DNA from: G965200765 sp965203865
GTDB lineage: Bacteria > Pseudomonadota > Gammaproteobacteria > Arenicellales > JAJDZL01
Direction of reading: 5' to 3'
Assembly: GCA_965203865.1 (NCBI GenBank)
Contig: OZ241916.1
Span: 2,790,001-2,854,000, forward strand
Length of the DNA stretch: 64,000 bases
Shown here: piece by piece, positions 17,878 through 26,409 of the stretch
How positions within the stretch are numbered: the first letter of the stretch is position 1
Layout: every line of letters begins with the position of its first letter
The notes under the pieces: model-generated
What the model was told of the DNA's origin: nothing
Databases searched by the model: none
What the model saw: only the letters and a program-made list of their open reading frames with translations
Program-made: the position numbers and the translations under genes

Positions 17878-18915
17878 ATGCGCAAACCTACATTAAAAAC
17901 CATACAATGGAATAAAATTCACGTACGGAATTTAATGCGAAGGAAAGTTACTCGCAAAAATAATTCACGCAAAAAATATTTCAAGAAATCCAATTTACCG
18001 AAATCAAAAATACAGATTATCTGCCCCAAAATTCTATCATTGAGTGAAAACTTTGATGACGTTGTTAAATTAATTGGGAAAATTAGAAGAGCGAGTAAAA
18101 GACACAGAAACGAAAGAGTATACATTAATTTCAAACCAATTCGTACAGTGGCTCCCGCAGCTGCCTTAGTTCTAGCGGCTGAGTTATTTAGATGGAATTG
18201 CTTACACAATTCTAAACTTGTAGTAGTTGACGTAAATGATTGGGACAAAAAAGTACGTAATTATCTTAAAGAAATGGGATTTTTTGAACTTTTGGATTTT
18301 TCACCGAACTTTAACGAAAAAATTGTTTCGACGGATACTAGATATGTGAAATTTGCTACAGGTTCAAAAGCAGACGGAGATACATTTGTAAAGTGGAGAG
18401 AGGAATACCTAGACCCCCACATTGAACTTCCCCATAAAGATTTACTGTTTAGCGCAATTACAGAAGCAATGACCAATGTAGTTCATCATGCTTATCCAAA
18501 ATCTTACACCACTGTAACCCACTGGTGGGTTTCAGCAGCATTTGATTTAAATCAGCGTAGAGTCCGATTATTGATATATGACCAAGGTATTGGTATTCCA
18601 GAAACTCTTCCAAGAATTAGTGCTAAATATTTACAAAAACTTGCTGAACTAAATTTATTAAATGATCACGGAAAATTAATTCAAGAAGCACATAACTTAC
18701 ATCGCTCATCGGTCAATAAAGATAGAGGATTCGGGCTTCGCGATATCAGAGAATATATCAAAAAACTTGACTATGCTGGAATTTATCGTGTAAAAAGTCT
18801 AAAAGGGGAGTATATTGTTGAGATGAACAATAAGGGTAAAATGACAGAAAAATATCGCAATTTACCAAAACAGTTAAACGGAACACTAATTGAATGGGAT
18901 ATTATGCTCCGATGA
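17878..18915 (+). CDS. STAS-like domain / GHKL (HATPase) ATP-binding protein
   Basis: The ATG at 17878 is preferred to a TTG at 17863. A very basic N-terminus (residues 1-45) leads into a STAS/MlaB-like segment (about 45-150: RVYINFKPIRTVAPAAALVL, LVVVDVNDWDKKVRNYL, MGFFELLDF). The C-terminal half is a GHKL ATPase: N-box AITEAMTNVVHHAYP with Glu and Asn, G1 box LLIYDQGIGIPETLP, and G2 box KDRGFGLRDIREYIKK. The phospho-acceptor domain of a histidine kinase is absent, so it is closer to anti-sigma-type kinases. Its stop overlaps the next gene as ATGA. A two-part signalling switch is inferred; the target is unknown. Confidence 0.8.
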   Translation: MRKPTLKTIQWNKIHVRNLMRRKVTRKNNSRKKYFKKSNLPKSKIQIICPKILSLSENFDDVVKLIGKIRRASKRHRNERVYINFKPIRTVAPAAALVLAAELFRWNCLHNSKLVVVDVNDWDKKVRNYLKEMGFFELLDFSPNFNEKIVSTDTRYVKFATGSKADGDTFVKWREEYLDPHIELPHKDLLFSAITEAMTNVVHHAYPKSYTTVTHWWVSAAFDLNQRRVRLLIYDQGIGIPETLPRISAKYLQKLAELNLLNDHGKLIQEAHNLHRSSVNKDRGFGLRDIREYIKKLDYAGIYRVKSLKGEYIVEMNNKGKMTEKYRNLPKQLNGTLIEWDIMLR

Positions 18916-19256
18916 GTACAATTACTATTTCTATTGCAAAAGATTTTTCGCCGTATCCTGCTGGCCGATTCCGCGAGGACGGTAAATACAGCGGCACAGC
19001 TTTTCGCGAAGATCACTTGGTACCTGCATTAAGTTGTCATAAACAAGTCACTGTGATGTTTGATCAGGTTGAAGGATTCGGTTCCTCATTTTTAGATGAA
19101 GCCTTCGGAGGTTTGATCCGCTCTGAAAATATGAATAAAGAATTTTTGACAGAGCATTTGAAACTTGACACAAATGAAGAAGATATGAAGATTTATGTCC
19201 GATTCGCACATTGGTATATTAATAAGGCTGCTGAATCTAATTTGAATTCCAGTTGA
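18912..19256 (+). CDS. STAS-like domain protein (DUF4325 type, 114 aa)
   Basis: Translation most likely begins at ATG 18912, which overlaps the stop of the ATPase gene (ATGA) and implies coupled synthesis. An in-frame ATG at 18894 would add six residues. The sequence has ISIAKDFSPYPAGRFREDG, then SGTAFREDHLVPAL, the central strand QVTVMFDQVEGFGSSFLDEAFGGL and a helical end. This order is the DUF4325 pattern, in which FGSSFLDEAFGGL is the hallmark. Such proteins are typically encoded beside GHKL ATPases like this one. A role as substrate or antagonist of the ATPase is inferred from STAS biology. Confidence 0.85.
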   Translation: MSTITISIAKDFSPYPAGRFREDGKYSGTAFREDHLVPALSCHKQVTVMFDQVEGFGSSFLDEAFGGLIRSENMNKEFLTEHLKLDTNEEDMKIYVRFAHWYINKAAESNLNSS

Positions 19257-19299
19257 GACTCAGCGGAATTTTAAAAAAGCACATGCAATAGACTTTTCA

Positions 19300-19752
19300 A
19301 TGCTTACGCTAGCGTTACCGATATTAGCTGCTACGAGCCCGATATTAGCTGCTGCGATTGTTGTGGCGTATACCTACTTTTGGCAAAATCGACTTGCTCG
19401 GCGGCGTAAAATTTCTGACGAATTTGTACATCGCTTGTATGAATTTCTAGGACTTGCTTCAAAATATTGGAATTCACCTAATTCTTCCAATATTGATAGG
19501 GACTACCTTATAGCTCAAATGACTGTGGCCGAGAAAATAATTACCATAGAATTTGAGCGAATAGCCTCCCTTTCCAAAAAACTAGAAAAATGGCATCGAA
19601 ACGAAGAAAATACGCTATTTGAGATGGTAGATGCTGCAATGGGAAATAGTTTAAGCTTAAACCTGAACGAATGGGAGCCTAAACCGAGACAAGTAACCAA
19701 AGCAGCAAAATTATCCGCTGAACTGGTACACTCCTTAAACAAAGCTTGCTAA
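19300..19752 (+). CDS. Small membrane-anchored protein of the STAS/GHKL module (150 aa)
   Basis: One transmembrane segment lies at residues 3-27 (TLALPILAATSPILAAAIVVAYTYFW), followed by a basic flank QNRLARRRK that places the remainder in the cytoplasm. The soluble part is helical, with DEFVHRLYEFLGLAS, YLIAQMTVAEKIITIEFERI and AAKLSAELVHSLNKAC. No enzymatic motif is visible. It begins 43 nt after the STAS gene and shares its AT-rich composition, so it is probably the third gene of the same unit. I do not recognise the family. Confidence 0.65.
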   Translation: MLTLALPILAATSPILAAAIVVAYTYFWQNRLARRRKISDEFVHRLYEFLGLASKYWNSPNSSNIDRDYLIAQMTVAEKIITIEFERIASLSKKLEKWHRNEENTLFEMVDAAMGNSLSLNLNEWEPKPRQVTKAAKLSAELVHSLNKAC

Positions 19753-20301
19753 GCATCTAGGCAAATGTTCCTTATACACCGCAACATCGCCCAATTTCTA
19801 TTCGCGTAACAGGATGGGTGTTCTCACAACACAAAGTTCATATCAAACCAATAGGGTGCTTTGTATTTCTGTGCCATAGTAAAAACTTGAAATGCTAAAA
19901 CTGTTCAGTCTTGAAAATTTCATAGCGAGCTATGCAACCTTATAAAGTGGGATAAGTTGTTTCAGCGATTCGATGTTTGCCGCATAGTTCCGAAACAGTT
20001 GCTATGCCATTCCGCGGTAACTCATAGAGCCGAAAGTGCCGGCTACGAGCGTATGTGGCCCCTATAAGTTTTCTGTTATCCATCACACACAGGAAAACGA
20101 GGAATTTTCCAAGTCTACACCGACTTTGATATAGCCGCTTTCCCATTCGTATTGATTGAAAATTTTTGATTGGCTTAAGGAAAATCCATTATCCCCCATG
20201 CTTCGCGACTAGGGCGTAGAAGAGACTGTACCATATTATTACAGTAAAATAGAGCTATCCCATTCGGTCCAATAAATTAGTTCAATCATCGGAGTGCTGA
20301 T
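19753..20301. other. 549-bp intergenic region with insertion-sequence debris
   Basis: The left part shows nothing recognisable. The middle contains a likely IS3-type OrfA remnant (listed separately). The right end must hold the promoter of the DgcA-like operon; GGAG at 20291-20294 is its ribosome site. No complete gene is present. Confidence 0.6.
19936..20146 (-). pseudogene. Possible IS3-family OrfA fragment
   Basis: On the minus strand the reading ELPRNGIATVSELCGKHRIA followed by ETTYPTL resembles the helix-turn-helix of IS3-type OrfA proteins, which read roughly VAELCRKHGISEATYYNW. The fragment stops after TYPTL, before the tryptophan and the rest of the protein. About 20 residues match convincingly; the preceding part does not. 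It is a relic at best and no IS ends were found. Confidence 0.4.
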
Positions 20302-22338
20302 GTGACTCAAGATCCTCTGTTACAGCCGTATCAACTCAGGCATCTGTTGATTCGAAACCGCATTATTAGCACTGCGCATGAACCTGCCTACTCTGAAGAT
20401 TCGCTGCCCAAGCTACGCTATCAACTCTACCACGAAGAAAAAGCTAAAGGCGGCATCGGGATGACTATGTTTGGCGGGTCAACTTTGGTAGACCGCGACT
20501 CGCCCCCGGCATTTGGCAATCTGTATGCTGGCTCTGATGAAATTATTCCGTATTTCAAGCAACTGGCAGAACGGGTACACAAGCATGATTCAACTCTGAT
20601 GTGCCAAATCACACATTTGGGAAGGAGAACCTCTCCGTATGTAAACGACTGGCTACCGACTGTTGCGGCATCCTGCGTACGCGAAGCCGCACACAGATCT
20701 TTTCCAAAAGAAATGGAACGAGAGGACATGGTGCGAATCGCCAAGGCCTACGGAGCAACCGCCAGACGATGTCTGGAAGGCAATATTGACGGGATCGAAA
20801 TTGAAGGATACGGGCACTTGCTTGACGGATTCTGGTCACCGCTTACGAACCGAAGAAAGGACGAATACGGAGGTGCGCTGGAAAATCGCATTCGTTTTAC
20901 ACTGGAAGTCATCAATGAAATCCGAAACCAGGTTGGTGCTGACTATATCGTCGGCATTCGCATGGTGGTCGACGAGGACTTGCCAGGGGGAATCGAATAC
21001 GAAGAGGGAATGGAAATCGCCAAGCGACTTACGGACACCGGCAAGATTGACTTTATCAACGTCATCAAGGGGCATGTGGATACAGACGAGGGCCTGTCTC
21101 ACGTAATCCCAAATATGGGTTCGCCTTCCGGTCCGCATTTGGAGTTCACATCTGCAGTACGCTCGGAATTGAAGCTACCAATCTTTCATGCGGCGCGAAT
21201 TGCAGATGTAGCAACGGCGCGCCACGCTGTGGCGAGCGGATGCGTAGATTTGGTAGGAATGACAAGAGCGCACATGGCAGATCCTCATATCGTTCAAAAA
21301 GTACAGGACGGCAAGGAGGACCAGATACGACCGTGCGTAGGAGCCGGATATTGTATTGATCGCATTTACGAAGCGAATGAAGCATTGTGCATCCATAATC
21401 CTGCAACCGGACGGGAAGAAACCATTCCCCATGTTGTCGCTCCAACGAGCAATATGAAAAAAGCGGTCGTTGTAGGAGCAGGTCCCGCAGGATTGGAAGC
21501 AGCAAGGGTGTGTGCTGAGCGGGGCCATGAGGTGATTCTGTTTGAAGCGGCCGACCAGCCCGGAGGACAAGTTTTGATTGCAGCCCGGGTTGAGCGCCGA
21601 CGAGAAATCATGGGGGTTATCGATTGGCGGTATGGTCAATTGCAAAGACTGGCAGTTGATATGAGATTCAGCACCTATACAGAAGCACCGGATGTTCTCG
21701 CAGAGAATCCAGACATTGTAGTTGTGGCTACAGGTGGCTATCCGAATCAGGATTTCTTGCAATCAGGCAGTGAATTTACAACTACAACTTGGGATATATT
21801 AACAGGTATGGCAACTCCTGCCGACCAGGCAATAGTTTACGATGACAATGGGCAGCACCAAGCGGTTTCATGTGCGGAATTCATGATTCAAAACGGCTCT
21901 ACTGTCGAACTGGTCACGCCTGATCGTTCTGTAGCCTTTGAAGTTGGGGGAACCAATTACCCGATTTACCTGAAAACATTCTATGAAAACGGAGTGACGA
22001 TGACCGTCAATCACAGGCTTGTTGAAGTTGTCAAGGAAGACAGCATGCTCACAGCAAGTTTTTACAATGAGTTTGACCGATCCACAATTTCCAGAAAAAC
22101 TCCCCAGCTAATTATTGAAAACGGTACCTTGCCCAACGACGAGCTCTACTTTGCACTGAAGGAGAACTCTACCAATCTTGGTATCGTTGACTACGACCTG
22201 CTAGTTGAAAATCGTCCGCAAAATTCGGTACTGAACCCAAAGGGGCAATATCAACTGTTTCGGGTCGGAGATGCTGTGGCAAGCCGCAACATTCATGCAG
22301 CAATATACGACTCACTGCGAATCTGCAAGGATCTTTAA
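20302..22338 (+). CDS. DgcA/StcD-like FMN-FeS-FAD demethylating oxidoreductase
   Basis: The 678-residue protein starts at GTG 20302. Residues 1-340 form an old-yellow-enzyme barrel (LLQPYQLRHLLIRNRI, HEPAYSEDSLPKLRY, CQITHLGRRTSPY, SPLTNRRKDEYGGALENRIRF). An Fe-S segment follows (RPCVGAGYCIDRIYE, then ALCIHNPATGREE), then a FAD/NAD(P) domain (KKAVVVGAGPAGLEAARVCAE, EAADQPGGQ). This matches the subunit needed for dimethylglycine demethylation in Pseudomonas and for N-methylproline demethylation in rhizobia. Only three of the four Fe-S cysteines known from trimethylamine dehydrogenase are evident. It is followed 17 nt later by a DAO-family gene. Confidence 0.88.
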   Translation: MTQDPLLQPYQLRHLLIRNRIISTAHEPAYSEDSLPKLRYQLYHEEKAKGGIGMTMFGGSTLVDRDSPPAFGNLYAGSDEIIPYFKQLAERVHKHDSTLMCQITHLGRRTSPYVNDWLPTVAASCVREAAHRSFPKEMEREDMVRIAKAYGATARRCLEGNIDGIEIEGYGHLLDGFWSPLTNRRKDEYGGALENRIRFTLEVINEIRNQVGADYIVGIRMVVDEDLPGGIEYEEGMEIAKRLTDTGKIDFINVIKGHVDTDEGLSHVIPNMGSPSGPHLEFTSAVRSELKLPIFHAARIADVATARHAVASGCVDLVGMTRAHMADPHIVQKVQDGKEDQIRPCVGAGYCIDRIYEANEALCIHNPATGREETIPHVVAPTSNMKKAVVVGAGPAGLEAARVCAERGHEVILFEAADQPGGQVLIAARVERRREIMGVIDWRYGQLQRLAVDMRFSTYTEAPDVLAENPDIVVVATGGYPNQDFLQSGSEFTTTTWDILTGMATPADQAIVYDDNGQHQAVSCAEFMIQNGSTVELVTPDRSVAFEVGGTNYPIYLKTFYENGVTMTVNHRLVEVVKEDSMLTASFYNEFDRSTISRKTPQLIIENGTLPNDELYFALKENSTNLGIVDYDLLVENRPQNSVLNPKGQYQLFRVGDAVASRNIHAAIYDSLRICKDL

Positions 22339-22355
22339 ATAGGAAGCTAAATACC

Positions 22356-23483
22356 ATGAGTAAAGAATCTTTTGAAGTTGGAATCATCGGCGGTGGAATC
22401 GCCGGAGTATCTGTTGCAATGTTTCTCGCAGAAAAGGGAATTGACTGCGCAATCTTTGAAATGGAAAGTACGCTGGCGTATCACACGACTGGCCGCAGTG
22501 CTGCACTGTTTACACCGTATTATGGACCGGATTCAATTCGCGCCTTTGCGCAAGTTGCCAAAGATTTTTTCCTGGACACCCCCTACGAAACTGAGGCCCC
22601 CTTGACATCGGAAAAAGGATTTTTGGCTCTTGCTGATGAAACTCAAGTGGATTTAGTGGAACGCCCCCCGGGTAGCGAATGGTGGGACGAATCCAAGTGC
22701 CTGAACAAAATTCCAATTCTCAGGAAGGGAAAATTTCTTGGTGCTGTCTATGATCCTACTGTAAGAGATATTGATGTTCACGCACTGCACTCCCTGTATG
22801 TTCGAATTGCAAGGCAACAAGGCACCAAGGTGTTTCGCGACGCAGGTATTACTTCCATATCCCGATTGCAAAATACATGGCTACTGAAGACAAAAGAACA
22901 GGAATTTGAAGTTGGAATTGTCGTGAATGCTTCTGGCGCTTGGGGAGACGAAGTCGCCAGACTGGCAAAAATCAAGCAGATGGGGCTAATACCAAAGCGT
23001 AGAACAGCCCTCACTTTGAACCAAAATCAATTTGACGATGTTGACTTCAGCAATTGGAACTTTGTGGCAGTTGAGCCAGATATTCTGTACTTTCAGCCTT
23101 TCGGCAAGGGAACTTTAATGCTCTCGCCCTCAGACGAAACCGCTTGTCCGCCTTGCGATGTCCAGCCAGAAGAACTGGATATTGCGATTTGCATCGATCG
23201 TTTTCAAGATGCAACCACGGTTCAAATCAAGAAAATCGAGAGTAGCTGGGCGGGTCTAAGAACATTTGCACCGGATGGAGATCCGGTAATCGGTTGGGCA
23301 CCAGACGCAACGAATTTTTTCTGGCTTGTAGGACAGGGAGGATATGGAGTATTTACCTCGCCGGCAATCGGACAGTACGCCGCTTCGTTGATTTCGGGGA
23401 CGGAACCGTCCCCGAAATTTCAAAACGTTGACTATGACTTCGCCAAACTCAATCCAGACAGATACCACACTTCTTTGACGTAA
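22356..23483 (+). CDS. FAD-dependent DAO-family amino acid oxidase/dehydrogenase
   Basis: The Rossmann FAD site is at the start (VGIIGGGIAGVSVAMFLAEKG) with EMESTLAYHTTGRSAALFTPYYG following, and the DAO-type C-terminus carries FAPDGDPVIGWAPDATNFFW and GQGGYGVFTSPAIGQYAASLI. At 375 residues it fits glycine/D-amino-acid-oxidase-like flavoenzymes. A good ribosome site (AGGAAG) precedes ATG 22356. It follows the DgcA-like gene by 17 nt, so the two probably act in one pathway for N-methylated or imino acids. The exact substrate is not readable. Confidence 0.88.
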   Translation: MSKESFEVGIIGGGIAGVSVAMFLAEKGIDCAIFEMESTLAYHTTGRSAALFTPYYGPDSIRAFAQVAKDFFLDTPYETEAPLTSEKGFLALADETQVDLVERPPGSEWWDESKCLNKIPILRKGKFLGAVYDPTVRDIDVHALHSLYVRIARQQGTKVFRDAGITSISRLQNTWLLKTKEQEFEVGIVVNASGAWGDEVARLAKIKQMGLIPKRRTALTLNQNQFDDVDFSNWNFVAVEPDILYFQPFGKGTLMLSPSDETACPPCDVQPEELDIAICIDRFQDATTVQIKKIESSWAGLRTFAPDGDPVIGWAPDATNFFWLVGQGGYGVFTSPAIGQYAASLISGTEPSPKFQNVDYDFAKLNPDRYHTSLT

Positions 23484-23509
23484 AATTCAATAGTCAATAG
23501 CACAAACAA

Positions 23510-24502
23510 CTATACGACACCATGCCTTTGCGGATGAGAGCGTGAAATTCGACTATGACGTATGGCTGGTTGACTCATTGCGACCATGGCAGGAAACGCA
23601 CAAAGGTGAACAACGCGACCGTCAACGACCAAAGCACTTCCCAATACTTGGCTTACGTCAAAACGGTAGTCTTCTCCCAAACCAACGCCATCAAATCGTT
23701 GTACATTCGCTTTTGAAATGCGACTCAGAAAACTGCCAGGATCCAGATTCTCCTCAATATCATCCTGCGGCAATCCAGTATCAATCGCATCCATTGCATA
23801 GCTGTCTACAAGCTTCGGCAAAGTTGCAGACATTGTGCTGCTGCTGTCGAACAGGTCGACCCCTGAAACGATTCCATTAATTGAGAACAAGGCCCCAATC
23901 TGGTTCGAAACCGATGAAAACCCGGAAGCATAGTCGTCAAGACTGGCCCGGCTTTCCATGTAGAGATCTTCAGATGCGCTGGTGACCGTTGCAACATTCA
24001 TTCGATCAAACTTTTTATCAATTTCATCCCAAGTCCTGCTCTGGTCCCCGCGGCGCGACCCGTGAGCACTCATCGAAACAGTTACAGCTTCGGCATTTCT
24101 GCGGCGACCGCGAGCAAAGTGCGCCCTGTACGCACTCGAAAAAGCATGCGACCGTCTATGCCATCGCCCTGCTTCCACACAAGATACTGGAATCGTAATG
24201 GTCTGTTGAGCGGGAGCCATCACAGAAACATTCAAAATACGATTCTGCTTTGCGCCTACCAATTCTTCTCCGTCAAGAAGCAGAACCTTGTGAGGACCTT
24301 CGTTTACAAATTTCAGGTCCGGTACGCTGCCCTCTTCAGACACTTCGGTTACGTGAGCAATTTTCTGCTCGATTGCTTCGTCCAGCAAACGATAGTCTGC
24401 AACAGTATCGCTATCCTTCAGAAGTGGATGGAGTGTCAGGTTCTTGAATACCTGCGGCTCGCCCAAGCGAACTTCCTCCAAAAAATCATGAATTACTTTC
24501 AT
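23510..24502 (-). CDS. ARPP-1 / DUF6569-family protein
   Basis: The ATG at 24502 (MKVIHDFLEEVRLGEPQVFK) is preferred over a TTG at 24520. The family signature GPHKVLLLDGEELVGAKQNRI lies near residue 80, followed by ISVSCVEAGRW-like sequence (TIPVSCVEAGRWHRRSHAF). The remainder includes VSNQIGALFSINGIVSGVDLF and ends FRFDVSQ-like sequence with a basic, His/Arg-rich tail. The domain name stands for ADP-ribosyl-glycohydrolase- and phosphatase-associated protein; its activity is unknown to me. It is convergent with the DAO-family gene and stands alone. Confidence 0.75.
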   Translation of the reverse strand: MKVIHDFLEEVRLGEPQVFKNLTLHPLLKDSDTVADYRLLDEAIEQKIAHVTEVSEEGSVPDLKFVNEGPHKVLLLDGEELVGAKQNRILNVSVMAPAQQTITIPVSCVEAGRWHRRSHAFSSAYRAHFARGRRRNAEAVTVSMSAHGSRRGDQSRTWDEIDKKFDRMNVATVTSASEDLYMESRASLDDYASGFSSVSNQIGALFSINGIVSGVDLFDSSSTMSATLPKLVDSYAMDAIDTGLPQDDIEENLDPGSFLSRISKANVQRFDGVGLGEDYRFDVSQVLGSALVVDGRVVHLCAFPAMVAMSQPAIRHSRISRSHPQRHGVV

Positions 24503-24725
24503 TACAACACCTGATTTCAATTAGGTTTGACAACAACTTGAAAGACAAAGTGACTGGTGTTCCAAAAAACAACAGCAGTTACTCTGTTTGTGGGGAATGT
24601 GCGTTCTCTCTGCGATTGTTACACCGTACAAGTCCATGCAGGTGGTCAGTCAAATCGCGAACTATACTCCGAACGCTATGACGCAAGAATTATTATAAGG
24701 GGAAAATCAAGGCAATGATTTTAAT

Positions 24726-24744
24726 GCGACAAGATCTGTCGCAT
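24726..24744. promoter_or_regulatory. Perfect-arm palindrome TGCGACA-N5-TGTCGCA
   Basis: The arms TGCGACA and TGTCGCA are exact inverse complements around AGATC. It sits about 230 bp upstream of the ARPP-1-like gene and 65 bp before the MITE-like element. It could be an operator, part of a transcript hairpin, or chance. No T-run follows, which argues against a simple terminator. Confidence 0.35.
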
Positions 24745-24810
24745 TTTGCATTATTAAATATTTAATTTAATGTTTTCAGAGAGTTAAAGATTCGGAACCT
24801 TGCAATTTTA

Positions 24811-24980
24811 GGGGACTATATACAATCTACACCAGGCTGGAGGAGAAGCGAAGAAGCCAGCCTTATCGGTGCCGTTCATGCAAAAATATCAAAAACCTGC
24901 TCAGTCAGACTGATATTCTGGAAAAATTTTCTACAGTTTTCTGCAAGTCGGGGGAATGGTGTAGATTGTATATAATCCCC
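24811..24980. mobile_element. 170-bp MITE-like element with 24-bp terminal inverted repeats
   Basis: The left end (24811-24834) begins GGGGACTATATACAATCTAC and the right end (24957-24980) finishes GTAGATTGTATATAATCCCC. The two 24-bp ends match at 23 of 24 positions when one is reverse-complemented. No coding sequence lies between them. An internal 7-bp stem, AGGCTGG (24834-24840) with CCAGCCT (24857-24863), is present. The ends share the core TATATACAAT and a G-rich tip with the TnpB element at 58376-59616. No target duplication is visible at the flanks (CAATTTTA left, ATACTAAT right). Confidence 0.8.
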
Positions 24981-24995
24981 ATACTAATCGTATAA

Positions 24996-25235
24996 CTACA
25001 CGACCTTCTCCACAAAGACCAGTAAACCCGATGCCTTGCGAACGATGGCTTTCCGTAGGTTCTGATGATTTTTGTGCTCGTCCCACACAATCTCTCTCAT
25101 GACGCGGTTCGGCATTGACTTTGCTACTGCGTCTTCGTACACCCGCCACGCTTTCTTCGCCCTGCTAGGCGATTTGATCGCGGTCAGAATGTAATCGTCG
25201 TACAAATCGTTCAGGTATTGTGATTCTTTGTCCAT
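24996..25235 (-). CDS. Small protein of unknown function (79 aa)
   Basis: The ATG at 25235 has a good ribosome site (GGAGG, about 9 nt before). The product MDKESQYLNDLYDDYILTAI continues KSPSRAKKAWRVYEDAVAKS and ends with a basic, helical stretch. It has no signal peptide or membrane segment and I recognise no family. It lies 16 nt downstream of the PLP-enzyme gene on the same strand and is probably part of that operon. Its stop is only 15 nt beyond the MITE-like element. Confidence 0.7.
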   Translation of the reverse strand: MDKESQYLNDLYDDYILTAIKSPSRAKKAWRVYEDAVAKSMPNRVMREIVWDEHKNHQNLRKAIVRKASGLLVFVEKVV

Positions 25236-25251
25236 ATATAATCCTCCAATT

Positions 25252-26385
25252 TTACAATCTATAAAGCGCTTGCGACAGGTCTGCAATCAAGTCGTCAACA
25301 TCTTCAATTCCCACTGATATGCGCACCAGCTGAATTGGAACCTGACTATTGGGTCCCTCGACAGTTCTTCGGTGCTCAATCAAACTTTCAACTCCTCCCA
25401 ATGATGTGGCGCGCATGAATGTCTTCACAGATGAAGTCAACTTTTTGGCATCTTCTTCGCCGCCTTTCAGGCAAATGGAAATCATGCCACCAAATCCGTT
25501 TCGCATTTGCTTCTTGGCAATTTCGTGGGACGGATGACTTGGCAAGCCGGGGTACATCACTGTTTCGACTTGAATGTGCGATTCAAGAAATTCTGCTATC
25601 TGCATTGCGTTTTGCGATGCTCTTTCGTAGCGTAGCGCCAGTGTTCTCATACCCCTTAGTAAAAGCCAGGAATCAAAGGAACCCAATATATTCCCGGTCA
25701 AGCGTCGAACCATTTCAATTTCCTGCCAGCGAGCATCATCTTCCCTGGTAACCAGCAAACCTGCATTCAGGTCGCTATGACCGTTCAGATACTTGGTTGC
25801 GGAATGAAAAACAATGTCTGCGCTGAAGTCCAAGGCACGAGTAGTAACCGGTGGCGCTACCGTGCAGTCCACTGCCAGAATAGCACCCGCCTCATGTGTG
25901 AGATTGGCTGTTTTCTCGATGTCGATTACATCCCAGGAAGGATTCACCGGCGACTCAATCCATACTATGGATGTTTTGCCGGGCACCAATGCTTTGGAGA
26001 GCGCAAAAGGGTCTCCGGGGTCAAACAAAGTCAATCCGATATTTCGCTTTTTTGAAATGTGGCGAAGCCAGTCTTGCGCACCATGATACATAATTGCAGG
26101 AGCTGCAATATGTTCGCCGGCATTGACTGTTTCAAATACAGCTGCAGCTGCACCAAGACCCGAAGCAAACAATTTTGCCTTTTTCCCGCCATCCATTTCG
26201 CAAGCAAGCAATTCCACTTGGTCATGCGTCGGATTCTGATACCGGCCGTAAACGTAATCTCCGACCAACTCAAGATTTTCGTCGCGGGCGAAGGTGACAG
26301 ACGGGTCAATCGGCGGCACAATGCCACCGCTCGTTTTGTTGATAAAGTGTCCCGCTTGTGCAAGGCGTGTTTTTATATCTGTCAT
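25252..26385 (-). CDS. Cys/Met-metabolism PLP enzyme (cystathionine synthase/lyase family)
   Basis: The 377-residue protein shows the fold-type I pattern of trans-sulfuration enzymes: DYVYGRYQNPTHDQVELLAC with the PLP-phosphate tyrosine and arginine, FASGLGAAAAVFETV, WIESPVNPSWDVIDIEK, VDCTVAPP, and the lysine motif HSATKYLNGHSDLNAGLL. The C-terminus has SLGGVESLIEHRRT, typical of the family. Members catalyse gamma- or beta-replacement or elimination on cysteine, homocysteine or O-acyl-homoserine. Specificity cannot be read. It is preceded by a HAD phosphatase gene (24 nt) and followed by a small unknown gene (16 nt). Confidence 0.9.
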   Translation of the reverse strand: MTDIKTRLAQAGHFINKTSGGIVPPIDPSVTFARDENLELVGDYVYGRYQNPTHDQVELLACEMDGGKKAKLFASGLGAAAAVFETVNAGEHIAAPAIMYHGAQDWLRHISKKRNIGLTLFDPGDPFALSKALVPGKTSIVWIESPVNPSWDVIDIEKTANLTHEAGAILAVDCTVAPPVTTRALDFSADIVFHSATKYLNGHSDLNAGLLVTREDDARWQEIEMVRRLTGNILGSFDSWLLLRGMRTLALRYERASQNAMQIAEFLESHIQVETVMYPGLPSHPSHEIAKKQMRNGFGGMISICLKGGEEDAKKLTSSVKTFMRATSLGGVESLIEHRRTVEGPNSQVPIQLVRISVGIEDVDDLIADLSQALYRL

Positions 26386-26409
26386 CTCAACTGTTCGGAA
26401 TTGTCTTGT

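Larger units (their letters stand above)
24503..24995. other. 493-bp intergenic region containing a small inverted-repeat element
   Basis: The right third is the MITE-like element at 24811-24980. The left part carries a short run of candidate promoter sequence for the ARPP-1-like gene on the minus strand, and direct traces of TGCGACAAGATCTGTCGCA (about 24726-24744), an imperfect palindrome with arms TGCGACA and TGTCGCA. No gene is seen. Confidence 0.6.
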
